Origin: Pseudoalteromonas luteoviolacea H33-S
GTDB taxonomy: Bacteria > Pseudomonadota > Gammaproteobacteria > Enterobacterales > Alteromonadaceae
Direction of reading: 5' to 3'
Assembly (NCBI RefSeq): GCF_001625695.1
Contig: NZ_AUXY01000013.1
Coordinates: 62,001-126,000 of the forward strand
DNA: 64,000 nt
Part shown: positions 36,294 to 46,274 of the stretch, one piece after another
How positions within the stretch are numbered: the first letter of the stretch is position 1
Layout of the letters: each line of letters starts with the position of its first letter
Position numbers and translations under genes: made by a program
The notes under the pieces: model-generated
What the model was told of the DNA's origin: nothing
Databases searched by the model: none
Seen by the model: only the letters and a program-made list of their open reading frames with translations

Positions 36294-37010
36294 GTGTTTA
36301 ATAAAAAGACTAGTACAGTTGTGGTCATTTTTGCAGTCACTATCGTGATGTCTGTTTGCTTCAGATTATCTTATTGGCAATGGCAGCGGGCAGGCGACAA
36401 ACAAGTACAGCTCTCAATGTTGTCTGAGCGCTTTAATAATAAGGCGCTTGGAAAGTTCGACATTACTGATAATTGGCAGGGAGCAAAGATAGATATAAAA
36501 GGAAAGTTGGTGCCAGACCAGTGGTGGTTATTGGACAATCAAGTTCTGCACGGTCAAGTGGGTTATGATTTGATTGCTTTGTTCGAGGTTGACAATACCG
36601 ACACACTGTTTGTTATTAATCTTGGTTTTGTGCCAGCCGGAGACAGTCGAAGCCAGTTACCTGCAATAGCGTTACCGCTCCATGAAATTGAAGTCAATGT
36701 GCAGTTCAAAATAGGCGCTTGGTCAGGGTTTACTTTAGCAAATTCCCCTGATCAAAGTGCGTATCATCATAACGTTTTGCAGTATTTGGAGCAGCTGTAT
36801 TTTGAGCGGGAATCAAAGTTGCCTATTTCATCGCAGTTATTGATAGCCACGCAAGGTGTTATTCAAGGTGTAACACCGCACTATAAAGCTGTGGTAATGA
36901 GTCCTGATAAACATCGCGCCTACGCATTGCAATGGTTATTGATTGGTTTATCTGCAGGTGTGATTGCTTACTTTGCCATCAAAAAAAAGTCTAAGGATTT
37001 AAGCGTATGA
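36294..37010 (+). CDS. surf1: SURF1 family oxidase assembly protein
   Basis: A 238-residue membrane protein with one helix at each end (~8-26 and ~212-232) and a periplasmic domain between. 'SYWQWQRAGDKQ' and the 'WWLLDNQVLHGQVGYDLIALFEV' and 'LVINLGFVPAG'-like segments are typical SURF1 landmarks. It acts in heme a insertion into CoxA. The start is a GTG at 36294. It overlaps the next gene by 4 bases (ATGA). Confidence 0.93.
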   Translation: MFNKKTSTVVVIFAVTIVMSVCFRLSYWQWQRAGDKQVQLSMLSERFNNKALGKFDITDNWQGAKIDIKGKLVPDQWWLLDNQVLHGQVGYDLIALFEVDNTDTLFVINLGFVPAGDSRSQLPAIALPLHEIEVNVQFKIGAWSGFTLANSPDQSAYHHNVLQYLEQLYFERESKLPISSQLLIATQGVIQGVTPHYKAVVMSPDKHRAYALQWLLIGLSAGVIAYFAIKKKSKDLSV

Positions 37011-37480
37011 ATAAAACACTAGGGTTGTTTATCGGCTGCTTTATTTTGCCTGTGATCATGGCAATAACCGTACTTAAATTAGATTTTAAGCCAAGTTCAA
37101 CGACGAACAATGGCAGCTTTTTAAAGCAAGAAATTTGGCTACCTGTGATACCCGAAGGCAAGGTATGGAGTATCGTTTTAAATGCGCCTAAAGGGTGCTT
37201 GACTGCGTGCGATGTGCAAAAGAGCAATGTGGAAAACTTAGATGTTGCACTGGGCAAGCACCGTAACAAAGTGGCTATCGTGCTGGTTGGAGAAGGTGAG
37301 CAGCCAGTAGATCAAACCATACAAGAAAAACTCGTGCCCGCCGCGTTTTATTTGGTGGATAAACATGGCCTAGTGATTTTGGAATACCCCTATGAATCTG
37401 ATCCTGAAGCAAATAGATTGGTTCTCAAAGGGTTATTGAAGGACATGAAAAAACTCTTAAATTATGCTCGTTCTCAGTAA
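37007..37480 (+). CDS. Oxidase-cluster membrane-anchored protein, thioredoxin-like shape
   Basis: A 157-residue protein with one N-terminal membrane helix (~5-24) and a periplasmic part containing 'GCLTACDVQKSNVENL' and 'PAAFYLVDKHGLVILEYPYE', which looks like a degenerate thioredoxin/SCO fold. Two Cys are present but not as CxxC. Genes like this commonly sit between surf1 and ctaA in gammaproteobacteria. A copper or redox role in oxidase assembly is plausible but not shown. Start overlaps the surf1 stop; AAGGA is upstream. Confidence 0.75.
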   Translation: MNKTLGLFIGCFILPVIMAITVLKLDFKPSSTTNNGSFLKQEIWLPVIPEGKVWSIVLNAPKGCLTACDVQKSNVENLDVALGKHRNKVAIVLVGEGEQPVDQTIQEKLVPAAFYLVDKHGLVILEYPYESDPEANRLVLKGLLKDMKKLLNYARSQ

Positions 37481-37489
37481 GGAGGCGCT

Positions 37490-38485
37490 ATGTCTACTGT
37501 ACTTCAACGAACTATCACGTTTGCGTGTATGCTGGCCATTTGTGTGGTGGTACTCGGTGCTTATACGCGGTTGAGCAATGCAGGGCTAGGTTGTCCAGAT
37601 TGGCCTGGTTGTTACGGTTTTTTGACTGTACCCAATGAAGTACATGAAATTACTGCTGCGCAGCTAAAGTTTCCAAGTAGTCAGATTGAACCGCGCAAAG
37701 CTTGGATTGAAATGATCCACCGGTACTTTGCTGGGTGTTTAGCTTTAGTTGTCTTATTGTTGTTTGCAGTCATCATACGCTCTAGGGCGCAACATGCCCC
37801 AAAGGTTTTGGCAAGCGCTTTAGTACTGATGATTGGTGTGCAGGCCTTACTGGGCATGTGGACAGTCACTATGAATTTACAGCCATTTGTTGTGATGGGG
37901 CATTTGCTGGGGGGCTTCACTGTATTGTCTTTATTAACCTTGTTGTATTTACGAGCGGCACCACCCTCTGTTGAATATGAAGCTCAGGCTTTTACTTGTT
38001 TAAAGGTGGGGGTTGTGTGTACTGGTATTTTGGTATTACAAATTGCGTTAGGTGGTTGGTTGGCTGCGAATTATGCCGCACCCCATTGCACAGGGTTACC
38101 GCTTTGCTCGAATAGTGAGCTGTTTTCGTGGTCCAGTTTACTAGAGTTGCCAAAGCCGTCAAGCACCTATGAGTATGGTGTATTACCATTTGAAACGCGT
38201 TTATCGATCCATTTGATGCACCGTATATGGGCCAGTGTGACGTTGTTAGCCTTGGTTGCTATGGCGGTCTTTGTTCATTTTAAAATATCTCAGCCGATCA
38301 TTCGCAAAGCGGTTAATCAAGTTGCCATACTGGTGCTTTTTCAGGTAGCTGTTGGGGGGATAATTGTGTATTTCAAATTCCCAATTTTATTGACGCTATT
38401 TCATAATTTAATGGCTGCTCTATTGTTGTTGGCACTTGTCAGAGCCTGTTTTTTACTCTCTCGAGCGAGGCAGATATGGGTATGA
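37490..38485 (+). CDS. ctaA: Heme A synthase CtaA (Cox15)
   Basis: A 331-residue, eight-helix membrane protein that oxidises the C8 methyl of heme O to make heme A. 'GAYTRLSNAGLGCPDWPGCYGFL' and its repeat 'GGWLAANYAAPHCTGLPLCSN', together with 'WIEMIHRYFAG', 'VMGHLLGG', 'IHLMHRIWAS' and 'LFHNLMA', provide the conserved His and Cys residues. AGGAGG precedes the ATG. It overlaps ctaB by 10 bases. Confidence 0.96.
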   Translation: MSTVLQRTITFACMLAICVVVLGAYTRLSNAGLGCPDWPGCYGFLTVPNEVHEITAAQLKFPSSQIEPRKAWIEMIHRYFAGCLALVVLLLFAVIIRSRAQHAPKVLASALVLMIGVQALLGMWTVTMNLQPFVVMGHLLGGFTVLSLLTLLYLRAAPPSVEYEAQAFTCLKVGVVCTGILVLQIALGGWLAANYAAPHCTGLPLCSNSELFSWSSLLELPKPSSTYEYGVLPFETRLSIHLMHRIWASVTLLALVAMAVFVHFKISQPIIRKAVNQVAILVLFQVAVGGIIVYFKFPILLTLFHNLMAALLLLALVRACFLLSRARQIWV

Positions 38486-39387
38486 ATGTAGAGTTAGCAA
38501 AATATACACATGCATTCGAAGGGGTATCAAAATATATTCAACCCTACCTGAATATATGTAAGCCTAAAGTTGTTTTAATGCTGGTGCTTACGGCGTGGGT
38601 TGGCATTATATTAGCCCCTGAATCTGGCCGCAGTATATGGCTACAGCTAGCTGCTTTATTGGGGATCGGCTTAGTGTCGGCCTCAGCTGCAGCCATCAAT
38701 CATATTTTAGACCGAGCAAGAGACAAACATATGGTACGAACTCGGCATCGACCCATGGTGCTGGAGCAGCTGAGTGTGCAGCAAGCTTATATATTTGCTT
38801 TTGTTATTGGGATATTAGGCTGTGTGCTGCTATTGGTATACAGCAATTTGTTATGTACTTTTTTAACTGTATTGGCGCTGTTTGGTTACGCAGTTGTGTA
38901 TACGGTTTTCTTAAAACGCTCCACCCCCCAAAATATAGTGATTGGCGGCTTAGCGGGGGCAATGCCGCCACTGCTTGGCTGGGTAAGTGAGACAAATGCA
39001 ATGAGCGCAGAACCTTGGCTATTGGTGATGATCATTTTTACTTGGACACCGCCCCATTTTTGGGCGCTGGCTATTGCCAGAAAGCAAGATTACGAACGGG
39101 CTAATGTGCCTATGCTGCCAGTAACACACGGTGTTTTATTCACAAAGCTATGTATGCTTGTTTATACCGTTTTATTAACGTTGGTGTGTATATTGCCGTA
39201 TTTAATAAATATGTCGGGGGTATTTTATCTTACTATTTCGTGCTTTTTAAATGCCCGTTTTTTGCAAAAAGTGACACTTTTGTATTTTGAATCAAAATCG
39301 GAGTCGGCGCTGCAAGTTTTTCGTTTTTCAATAAGTTATTTATTGCTACTCTTATGTGCATTGTTTATTGATAAGTTATTGTTCTGA
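38476..39387 (+). CDS. ctaB: Protoheme IX farnesyltransferase (heme O synthase)
   Basis: A 303-residue, UbiA-type membrane prenyltransferase that converts heme B to heme O, the step before CtaA. 'NHILDRARDKHMVRTRHRPM' (~74-93) holds the Asp-rich substrate motif, and 'FTWTPPHFWALAIARKQDYERANVPMLPV' the second one. Nine helices are predicted. It overlaps ctaA at its start and ends in TGATG shared with sco1. Confidence 0.96.
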   Translation: MGMNVELAKYTHAFEGVSKYIQPYLNICKPKVVLMLVLTAWVGIILAPESGRSIWLQLAALLGIGLVSASAAAINHILDRARDKHMVRTRHRPMVLEQLSVQQAYIFAFVIGILGCVLLLVYSNLLCTFLTVLALFGYAVVYTVFLKRSTPQNIVIGGLAGAMPPLLGWVSETNAMSAEPWLLVMIIFTWTPPHFWALAIARKQDYERANVPMLPVTHGVLFTKLCMLVYTVLLTLVCILPYLINMSGVFYLTISCFLNARFLQKVTLLYFESKSESALQVFRFSISYLLLLLCALFIDKLLF

Positions 39388-39998
39388 TGCGTTTACTTTT
39401 ATTGGCCTTATTATCATCTGCAATATTGTCATGCTCGCAACCCAAACAGGTTTCCGAATTGACGGTGGTATATCCGAGTCCCAAATTACTAAAGCCTTTT
39501 GAGTTGAAAGATCAAAATAATCAGGTTGTGACAAATGAGCACCTAATAGGACAGTGGAATTTACTATTTTTGGGTTACACCAGTTGTCCGGATATCTGCC
39601 CTATGACGTTGGCAAAACTGACGCATATTAATAAGATAATCAGTGAGTTTGAAAATACTCAGGTGTGGTTTGTGTCCGTCGACCCACATCGAGATACACC
39701 GACGCAACGCAAAGACTACATTGAATATTTTGATGATAGTTTCTTAGCTGTCACACATGACCATCAGCACTTATTCCCTTTTGTCAGAGATATAGGTTTA
39801 ATTTATGCTATTAATGAGACACAAGATGCGGAATATTATGTGGACCACAGTGCATCCATTGCTTTGATAAACCCCAGTGGTGAGTTGACCGCAATCTTTA
39901 AACCCGAATTCAAAAAAGGTCATGTGCCGACAGTAAATATTGAGTATATCATTGCTGACTTTGAAATTATTTCCAATGCCAGTAAAGCACGTCTATAG
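39387..39998 (+). CDS. sco1: SCO1/SenC copper chaperone
   Basis: A 203-residue lipoprotein-like, thioredoxin-fold protein needed for CuA assembly in CoxB. The N-terminal 'LLALLSSAILSCSQ' fits a lipobox with Cys at ~16. The copper motif CPDIC lies in 'GYTSCPDICPMTLAKL' and the third ligand His in 'YVDHSAS'. 'WFVSVDPHRDTP' is typical. Last gene of the oxidase operon; start overlaps the ctaB stop. Confidence 0.95.
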   Translation: MRLLLLALLSSAILSCSQPKQVSELTVVYPSPKLLKPFELKDQNNQVVTNEHLIGQWNLLFLGYTSCPDICPMTLAKLTHINKIISEFENTQVWFVSVDPHRDTPTQRKDYIEYFDDSFLAVTHDHQHLFPFVRDIGLIYAINETQDAEYYVDHSASIALINPSGELTAIFKPEFKKGHVPTVNIEYIIADFEIISNASKARL

Positions 39999-40119
39999 TG
40001 GTGTGCACTTGTTTCTAAGTTAATAATATTTTTATTTCTTTTGCCTAAATTTTGGCAATTTTATCATCAACGTCTAATCTAATCTTATCTATAACTTTTA
40101 CAGGGAATGTGCCAAGCAC

Positions 40120-40392
40120 ATGATTAAACTTCCTTCTGAGTTAGCCATCAATAAAGTCGAAGAACTCTATCAGTCGTTCGTTCAAGAATTAGAGTCTGGG
40201 CAACCCATATGCATTGATATTAACGATGTTTCTAAGGTTGATACAGCTTCGGTCCAAATGTTGTGTGCGTTGCAAAAAAGGCTCATGAACTTTGATCAAA
40301 AAATTACTTGGCATGGTGATAGTCCTATCTTGTTTGAGTCCGTAGAACAACTTGGTTTAACCGAAATTTTATCCTTTAGCAGTAAGATTTAA
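40120..40392 (+). CDS. STAS-domain protein of the chemotaxis cluster
   Basis: A 90-residue single STAS domain ('LYQSFVQELESGQPICIDINDVSKVDTASVQMLCALQKRL' region), like anti-sigma-factor antagonists and the NTP-binding half of sulphate transporters. The usual phosphoserine motif is here 'VDTASVQM', with Thr and Ser both possible acceptors. Its place directly before cheY-cheA suggests a regulatory role in this chemosensory array. AGGGAA lies 11 bases before the ATG. Confidence 0.85.
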   Translation: MIKLPSELAINKVEELYQSFVQELESGQPICIDINDVSKVDTASVQMLCALQKRLMNFDQKITWHGDSPILFESVEQLGLTEILSFSSKI

Positions 40393-40401
40393 GAGGTCAA
40401 T

Positions 40402-40764
40402 ATGAAAAAGATTTTAGCTGTGGATGATTCTGCTTCAATGCGACAAATGGTTGGCTTTACTCTTAAAAAAGCAGGGTTTGACGTCACAGAAGCAAAGGAT
40501 GGTAGTGAGGCATTAAATTTGGCAAAGCAGCAAGGTTTTGATGCTGTGATATCTGATGTAAACATGCCAGTGATGGATGGGATCACGTTAATAAGGGAGT
40601 TACGCAGCTTACCAAACTATAAATTTACCCCGCTACTGATGTTAACGACAGAATCAGGACTTGATAAAAAAAGTGAAGGTAAAGCTGCTGGTGCAACTGG
40701 CTGGATTGTGAAGCCTTTTAATCCGGATCAATTATTAGCTGTATTGAAGAAAGTCATTCGCTAG
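40402..40764 (+). CDS. cheY: CheY-like response regulator
   Basis: A 120-residue single receiver domain. Acidic pocket 'VDDSAS', phospho-acceptor Asp in 'VISDVNMPVMDG' (~52), Thr in 'LMLTTES' and Lys in 'TGWIVKPF' are all present. With no output domain it should act by binding a target such as the flagellar switch or by draining phosphate from CheA. AAGAGGTC precedes the ATG; the gene lies between the STAS gene and cheA. Confidence 0.93.
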   Translation: MKKILAVDDSASMRQMVGFTLKKAGFDVTEAKDGSEALNLAKQQGFDAVISDVNMPVMDGITLIRELRSLPNYKFTPLLMLTTESGLDKKSEGKAAGATGWIVKPFNPDQLLAVLKKVIR

Positions 40765-40782
40765 TACCAACGAGGTATAGGC

Positions 40783-42924
40783 ATGAGTATAGATTTAAGC
40801 CAGTTTTTTGATGTGTTCTTTGAGGAGAGCTTTGAAGGTCTTGATGCGATGGAAGCTGAGCTTCTCAATCTTGAACCGGGCAAAGAAGACTCTGAGACCA
40901 TTAATACCATTTTCAGGGCAGCGCATTCGATTAAAGGTGGTAGTGGTACATTTGGGTTTGTATCAGTGTCAGATTTCACGCATGTACTCGAAACGTTGCT
41001 TGATCAAATCAGAGATGGACAAAGGACGCTGACCGCAGAGCATGTTAATTTACTTTTAAAGTCGGTTGATTGTGTTCGTGGTTTATTAGGTGCATTGCAA
41101 GCTGAAGAAGAACCAGATTTAAGTGAGTCAAATGAGCTAAAAGCACGATTTGAAGCAATACTCGGTGGGGAATCGGCAGAGGAAGTTGAGGGAGAATCGC
41201 AAGAAGATACGACACAATCACTCCAAAGCACGACCTACCAGATAGATTTTAAGCCAGAGCCACATCTATTTAAAACGGGTAATGAGCCACTTTATATGTT
41301 TTCTGAGTTGGCGGAGTTGGGCCAGCTGGAAGTGGCAGCGTTCCATGACGGGATCCCTGACTTTTTGGAGTTCGATCCTGAAGATTGCTTTTTGCACTGG
41401 CGGTTTTTTTTAACAACCAGTAAGCCTGAACAAGCCATTTCAGAAATCTTTGAATGGGTTGAAGATGATGCAGATATAAAAATTGAAGCATGCGGTGGCT
41501 TATTTGAAGATGATACAAATGCAACAGCGGAAATAAATACACCAGAGGCCGCTGATTTGCCTGAGCCAATTACTGTCACTGAAGAATCTACGCCTGAAAT
41601 AAAGGCTGAACCGGCGCCAAAAGCAGACGAAAATATTGCGGCAGTACAGAAAAAGGTTGAGTCAGCAAAAAACACCAAAAAGTCAGCAGACTCTACCGCG
41701 ACCTCTATTCGTGTTGGTATCGATAAGGTCGACTCTTTGATTAATATGGTTGGGGAGCTGGTTATTACCCAAGCAATGCTAAGTCAGATAGGCGACCAAG
41801 AAATTACTGAATCTAGCATTGCAGCGCTTCAAGAAGGGTTAACACAGCTGGCGCATAATACGCGTGATTTACAAGAAAACGTCATGCGTATTCGCATGTT
41901 GCCTATCAGTTTTGTGTTTAGCCGTTTTCCTCGTTTGGTTCGAGATACCTCGCAAAAGCTCAATAAACAAGTCGAATTAAAGTTGGTTGGTGAGCAAACA
42001 GAGCTAGATAAAACGGTGATGGAGAAGCTGTCAGATCCTATGGTGCACTTGGTGCGAAATTCATTAGATCACGGGTTGGAGACCCCAGAAGAGCGTATTG
42101 CCAACGGTAAAGACCCTGTTGGTACAGTGACTCTGAATGCGTTTCATCAAGGCGGCAATATTGTGATTGAAATCATGGATGACGGTAAAGGCTTGGATAC
42201 GGAAAAAATACGCAGTAAAGCCATTGCGAATGGCCTGATCAGCGAGTCGGATGACCTCAGTGTGGAAGAGGTTAATGAACTGATATTTATGCCAGGGTTT
42301 TCCACAGCCGACAGTGTAAGTGACATTTCTGGTCGTGGTGTGGGCATGGATGTGGTGAGAAGAAATATTCAAGCATTGAACGGCTCTGTTGAAGTCACTT
42401 CAAAGCAAGGGGTAGGCTCAACATTTACGATTAGATTACCACTTACTCTGGCGATTCTTGATGGCCAGCTTGTTCAAGTTGCAACCCATACCTACATCAT
42501 TCCTCTAATTTCTATTGTTGAGTCATTGCAAATTGATATCTCTAAAGTGAGTAAAGTTGGTAAGGGCTTGGAGGTGTTGAGGCTTCGCGATGAGTATATT
42601 CCGATTTTACGATTGTACGATATTTTTAGTCACCAAGGTGCTCGTGAAGAGTTAGATAAAACCTTGTTGGTTGTGGTTGAAAGCGACAACTACAAAATTG
42701 GTCTTTTGGTTGATGATTTACTGGCTCAACAGCAAGTCGTGATTAAGAGCTTGGAAGCAAATTATCAAAAGGTCGATGGTATTTCAGGCGCGACCATTTT
42801 AGGCGATGGCACAGTATCGTTAATTATTGATATTAGCGGGCTCATTAAGCTTAGTGGGCTACGTCGACCTGGCTCAACGGAATTGTTGGTTGATTTGAAA
42901 GGTGAGGAGGCAGAGCCAGTATGA
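40783..42924 (+). CDS. cheA: Chemotaxis histidine kinase CheA
   Basis: A 713-residue kinase. HPt domain (~1-105) with the phospho-His in 'RAAHSIKGGSGTFGF'; a P2-like domain (~145-235, 'EPLYMFSELAELGQLEV' and 'ISEIFEWVEDDADI'); an acidic linker; dimerisation domain ('DSLINMVGELVITQAML', ~318); ATPase domain with 'HLVRNSLDHGLE', 'DDGKGLD' and 'GRGVGMDVVRRNI'; and a C-terminal CheW-like domain. It phosphorylates CheY and CheB. It overlaps cheW by 4 bases. Confidence 0.97.
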   Translation: MSIDLSQFFDVFFEESFEGLDAMEAELLNLEPGKEDSETINTIFRAAHSIKGGSGTFGFVSVSDFTHVLETLLDQIRDGQRTLTAEHVNLLLKSVDCVRGLLGALQAEEEPDLSESNELKARFEAILGGESAEEVEGESQEDTTQSLQSTTYQIDFKPEPHLFKTGNEPLYMFSELAELGQLEVAAFHDGIPDFLEFDPEDCFLHWRFFLTTSKPEQAISEIFEWVEDDADIKIEACGGLFEDDTNATAEINTPEAADLPEPITVTEESTPEIKAEPAPKADENIAAVQKKVESAKNTKKSADSTATSIRVGIDKVDSLINMVGELVITQAMLSQIGDQEITESSIAALQEGLTQLAHNTRDLQENVMRIRMLPISFVFSRFPRLVRDTSQKLNKQVELKLVGEQTELDKTVMEKLSDPMVHLVRNSLDHGLETPEERIANGKDPVGTVTLNAFHQGGNIVIEIMDDGKGLDTEKIRSKAIANGLISESDDLSVEEVNELIFMPGFSTADSVSDISGRGVGMDVVRRNIQALNGSVEVTSKQGVGSTFTIRLPLTLAILDGQLVQVATHTYIIPLISIVESLQIDISKVSKVGKGLEVLRLRDEYIPILRLYDIFSHQGAREELDKTLLVVVESDNYKIGLLVDDLLAQQQVVIKSLEANYQKVDGISGATILGDGTVSLIIDISGLIKLSGLRRPGSTELLVDLKGEEAEPV

Positions 42925-43427
42925 TCGATCAAGTTGAGGTAAATCAGCAACTCATGTTTGATGGTGAGTCAGATGAAAAGCAGTTTTTGACCTTTATGAT
43001 GCACGATGAAGAATACGGCATGGATATTTTAGCTGTTCAGGAAATCCGTGGTTGGGAGCCCGTTACCACAATTCCCAATTCACCGAACTTTGTAAGAGGG
43101 GCGATGAATTTACGCGGCACGATTGTACCAATTATTGATTTAAGGATGCGTTTTGGGATCAACGCCATTGAGTATGGACCGCTTACCGTTGTTATCGTGG
43201 TCTCTGTGCAAATTAAAGATCAACAAAAAATTATGGGGCTAGTCGTGGACGCTGTATCTGATGTGTACAGCATTGCAGAAGAAAAAGCCAAAGATGTGCC
43301 TGATTTTCAGGACTCAGATAATGCTTATTTTGTGCACGGTTTAGTCAATGTAGGGCAAAAAATGGTTGTGCTTTTAAATCTAGAAAAGGTTTTAGATTTG
43401 AGTGATAAAAGTGGACTCAAAGGCTAA
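42921..43427 (+). CDS. cheW: Chemotaxis adaptor CheW
   Basis: A 168-residue adaptor that couples receptors to CheA. 'YGMDILAVQEIRGWEPVTTIPNSPNFVRGAMNLRGTIVPIIDLRMRFG' region is the standard CheW core, followed by 'GLVVDAVSDVYSI'. Start ATGA overlaps the cheA stop, implying coupled translation. A receptor gene follows at 43440. Confidence 0.96.
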   Translation: MIDQVEVNQQLMFDGESDEKQFLTFMMHDEEYGMDILAVQEIRGWEPVTTIPNSPNFVRGAMNLRGTIVPIIDLRMRFGINAIEYGPLTVVIVVSVQIKDQQKIMGLVVDAVSDVYSIAEEKAKDVPDFQDSDNAYFVHGLVNVGQKMVVLLNLEKVLDLSDKSGLKG

Positions 43428-43439
43428 TTGGGGGTCGAA

Positions 43440-46169
43440 ATGAGCGAACAGAGTATCCAAAGCAGTATTAATAACAAGATTTTGGTAGCTGGTGTAATTC
43501 TGGTTATTAGTGTCATTGTTGGTGCTCAGCTAGGACAAGCTGAATCAGAGCAAATTAGGATGGTAGCGTTTACTATTCCATTGCTGGGCAGTGCGGCAGC
43601 TCTGATATTTTTAAAATTGGGTTTGTCATCAGTGGTTGGAAAGTTTGCCGTGGTTTATTCTGCACTTCCTTTTATGACGGTGAGTAATCGAGAACAGTTT
43701 GAGCAGCTTGATTTATCAGATTTCCCCCAGCTTTATAGATTGTTATCTAAAGCTGAAAGTCACGAAGATGCGCATGAAGACGACCATACTGAAAGCTTGC
43801 TACTGGCCTTGAAAGGTTGCCAAGCGAATATCATGGTGGCCGATGGCGATTTAAATATCGTCTACATGAACGATTCGGTTACTGCCATGTTGAGACAAAA
43901 TGAGCACCAGCTTCGCAAAGATCTACCTAACTTTAATGTCGCCACGACGATTGGCACTAATATTGATATGTTTCACGCTAATCCAAGTCATCAACGAAAT
44001 CTGTTGGCCAACTTACGTGAGGTGTATAAAACGCAAATAACCGTCTCGGGGCTTACTTTTGATTTAATAGCAACGCCTGTTTTTAATAGTAATAATGAGC
44101 GCATTGCGACCTTAGTGGAATGGAAAGACTTAACAGAACAACTTGCTTTGGAGCAGAAACAGCAAAGAGAAGTTGCGAGTAATGCGCGTATCTCCAGTGC
44201 CTTAGATGTGTGTCAGGCCAATGTAATGCTGGCTGATGATGATTGCAACATTGTATACGCTAATGACTCTGTGATCCGCATGCTGAGAAAAAATCAGACA
44301 CAGCTACAAGAGGCGCTTCCTAGATTTAATGTCGATACATTGATAGGTCAAAATATCGATATCTTCCATGTAAACCCCAGCCATCAAAGAAATCTACTGA
44401 GTAATATGACGGAGACCTATGAGACAGACATTGAAGTTGCAGGCTTTACTTTTGGCTTGATAGCAACACCTGTGCAAGACAGTAGTGGTAAGCGCCTTGG
44501 CACGGTCGTTGAGTGGGAAGATAAAACTGAGCGTTTAGTGAAAGAGCGAGAGGAGCGGCAGTCTGCCAATGAAAACCTCCGTGTGCGTCGTGCATTGGAT
44601 AACGTCGCAACCAATACCATGATAGCTGATGGTCACTTTAATATTGTTTATATGAATGATGCTGTGACCTCAATGATGAAAAATGCAGAGCGTGATATAC
44701 GTCAGGACTTACCTAATTTTGATTGCGCAAAATTGATGGGCGCAAATATTGATGTATTCCATAAAAATCCGGCTCATCAGCGCAGTATGGTGACGAATCT
44801 CACGGAGACTTATAAGACTGAAATTAAAGTGGGTGGCCGTACCTTCGGCTTGGTGGCAAACCCAATTATAGGTGACGGTGGTGAGCGTATTGGCACTGTG
44901 GTTGAATGGGAAGATAGAACGGACGAAGTCGCCATCGAAGCTGAAGTGAATGAGCTTGTAGAGTCTGCGCGTGAAGGTAACTTGGCAGTGCGACTGAATG
45001 AAGATAATAAAAAAGGGTTTTATCTACGGTTAGCACAAGGGCTGAATGGTTTAGTCTCATTAGTGGATGATGCCGTGTCTGATACGGTGAATATGCTCGA
45101 TGCGCTTGCAAATGGGGATTTAACACAAAGAATTAATGCGGATTACAACGGCGCATTCGACAAGCTCAAGCAGGATGCGAATACAACTGCGGATAAGCTC
45201 ACTGAAGTACTTAATAGAATCAGTTCATCTGCGGCTATGGTTGCCAGTGGCGCAGAAGAGATCTCCCAAGGTAATGCGGATTTGAGTCAACGAACGGAAG
45301 AGCAAGCTTCATCGCTTGAAGAAACCGCTTCAAGTATGGAAGAGATGACCAGCACGGTTAGACAAAATGCAGACAACGCCAAAGTGGCCAACGAATTGGC
45401 TGCGGAGACCAGCGAAAAAGCGGCGACTGGTGGTGAAGTTGTGAATCGCGCTGTTGCGAGCATGTCTGAAATTAACGAGTCGAGTAAAAAGATTGCCGAT
45501 ATTATTAGTGTCATCGATGAAATTGCATTTCAAACGAATTTACTTGCTTTGAATGCCGCAGTAGAAGCCGCCCGAGCAGGCGAGCAAGGGCGTGGTTTCG
45601 CAGTCGTGGCTGGCGAAGTGAGGAACTTAGCGCAGCGCTCTGCAGGAGCTGCAAAAGAAATTAAAGATTTAATTAGAGACAGTGTGGGCAAGGTTGAAGA
45701 CGGTACACTACTGGTGAATGAGTCGGGTGCGACTTTGAAAGAGATTGTTGCCGCCGTAAAGCGGGTTACCGAAATGATTTCTGATATTGCAGAGGCTTCA
45801 GAAGAGCAGAGTTCAGGCATTGAGCAAGTTAATAAAGCTGTATCGCAAATGGATGAAATGACTCAGCAAAATGCAGCATTGGTCGAACAGGCTTCAGCAG
45901 CCGGAGAGTCCATGGCTGAGCAAGCGAACGATATGAGAAGGTTATTGAACTTCTTCAATGTAGGTGATTCTTCATCGTCAAGCTCGCCAACCCCACTTAG
46001 CAATGTGCAGCCAGAAAGGCTGACAACATCGCAAAGGCCTGCGGTGCAAAATGGTCAAAGTCGACAGTTGAATAATACAACTGCCAATGTCACGGCTGAT
46101 ATTTCTCAAAGAGCACCAGAGCCTGCAAACCGTTTTGCTGATGACTCAGAAGAGTGGGAAGAGTTTTAA
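43440..46169 (+). CDS. Methyl-accepting chemotaxis protein with three tandem PAS domains
   Basis: A 909-residue receptor. Two membrane helices (~10-30 and ~42-60) form a hairpin with almost no periplasmic part. Three similar PAS units follow (~120-240, ~250-365, ~375-490), each with 'NIVYxNDxV', 'FHxNPxHQR' and 'VEWxDxT'. A HAMP-like region, then the signalling tip '[30 protein letters not shown]' are clear. It ends in EWEEF, matching the CheR/CheB tether consensus. It probably senses an intracellular or redox cue. I use ATG 43440; a TTG four codons earlier is less likely. Confidence 0.93.
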   Translation: MSEQSIQSSINNKILVAGVILVISVIVGAQLGQAESEQIRMVAFTIPLLGSAAALIFLKLGLSSVVGKFAVVYSALPFMTVSNREQFEQLDLSDFPQLYRLLSKAESHEDAHEDDHTESLLLALKGCQANIMVADGDLNIVYMNDSVTAMLRQNEHQLRKDLPNFNVATTIGTNIDMFHANPSHQRNLLANLREVYKTQITVSGLTFDLIATPVFNSNNERIATLVEWKDLTEQLALEQKQQREVASNARISSALDVCQANVMLADDDCNIVYANDSVIRMLRKNQTQLQEALPRFNVDTLIGQNIDIFHVNPSHQRNLLSNMTETYETDIEVAGFTFGLIATPVQDSSGKRLGTVVEWEDKTERLVKEREERQSANENLRVRRALDNVATNTMIADGHFNIVYMNDAVTSMMKNAERDIRQDLPNFDCAKLMGANIDVFHKNPAHQRSMVTNLTETYKTEIKVGGRTFGLVANPIIGDGGERIGTVVEWEDRTDEVAIEAEVNELVESAREGNLAVRLNEDNKKGFYLRLAQGLNGLVSLVDDAVSDTVNMLDALANGDLTQRINADYNGAFDKLKQDANTTADKLTEVLNRISSSAAMVASGAEEISQGNADLSQRTEEQASSLEETASSMEEMTSTVRQNADNAKVANELAAETSEKAATGGEVVNRAVASMSEINESSKKIADIISVIDEIAFQTNLLALNAAVEAARAGEQGRGFAVVAGEVRNLAQRSAGAAKEIKDLIRDSVGKVEDGTLLVNESGATLKEIVAAVKRVTEMISDIAEASEEQSSGIEQVNKAVSQMDEMTQQNAALVEQASAAGESMAEQANDMRRLLNFFNVGDSSSSSSPTPLSNVQPERLTTSQRPAVQNGQSRQLNNTTANVTADISQRAPEPANRFADDSEEWEEF

Positions 46170-46274
46170 TCTCAGCAGGTATATGGTGGCTGCCTCTAAG
46201 TTTCGCGAGGCAGTCTTAAATCAGCGGTATTTATTCGGCTGCTGTTAATCATACTATTTAAGCTTAATGAGTAT

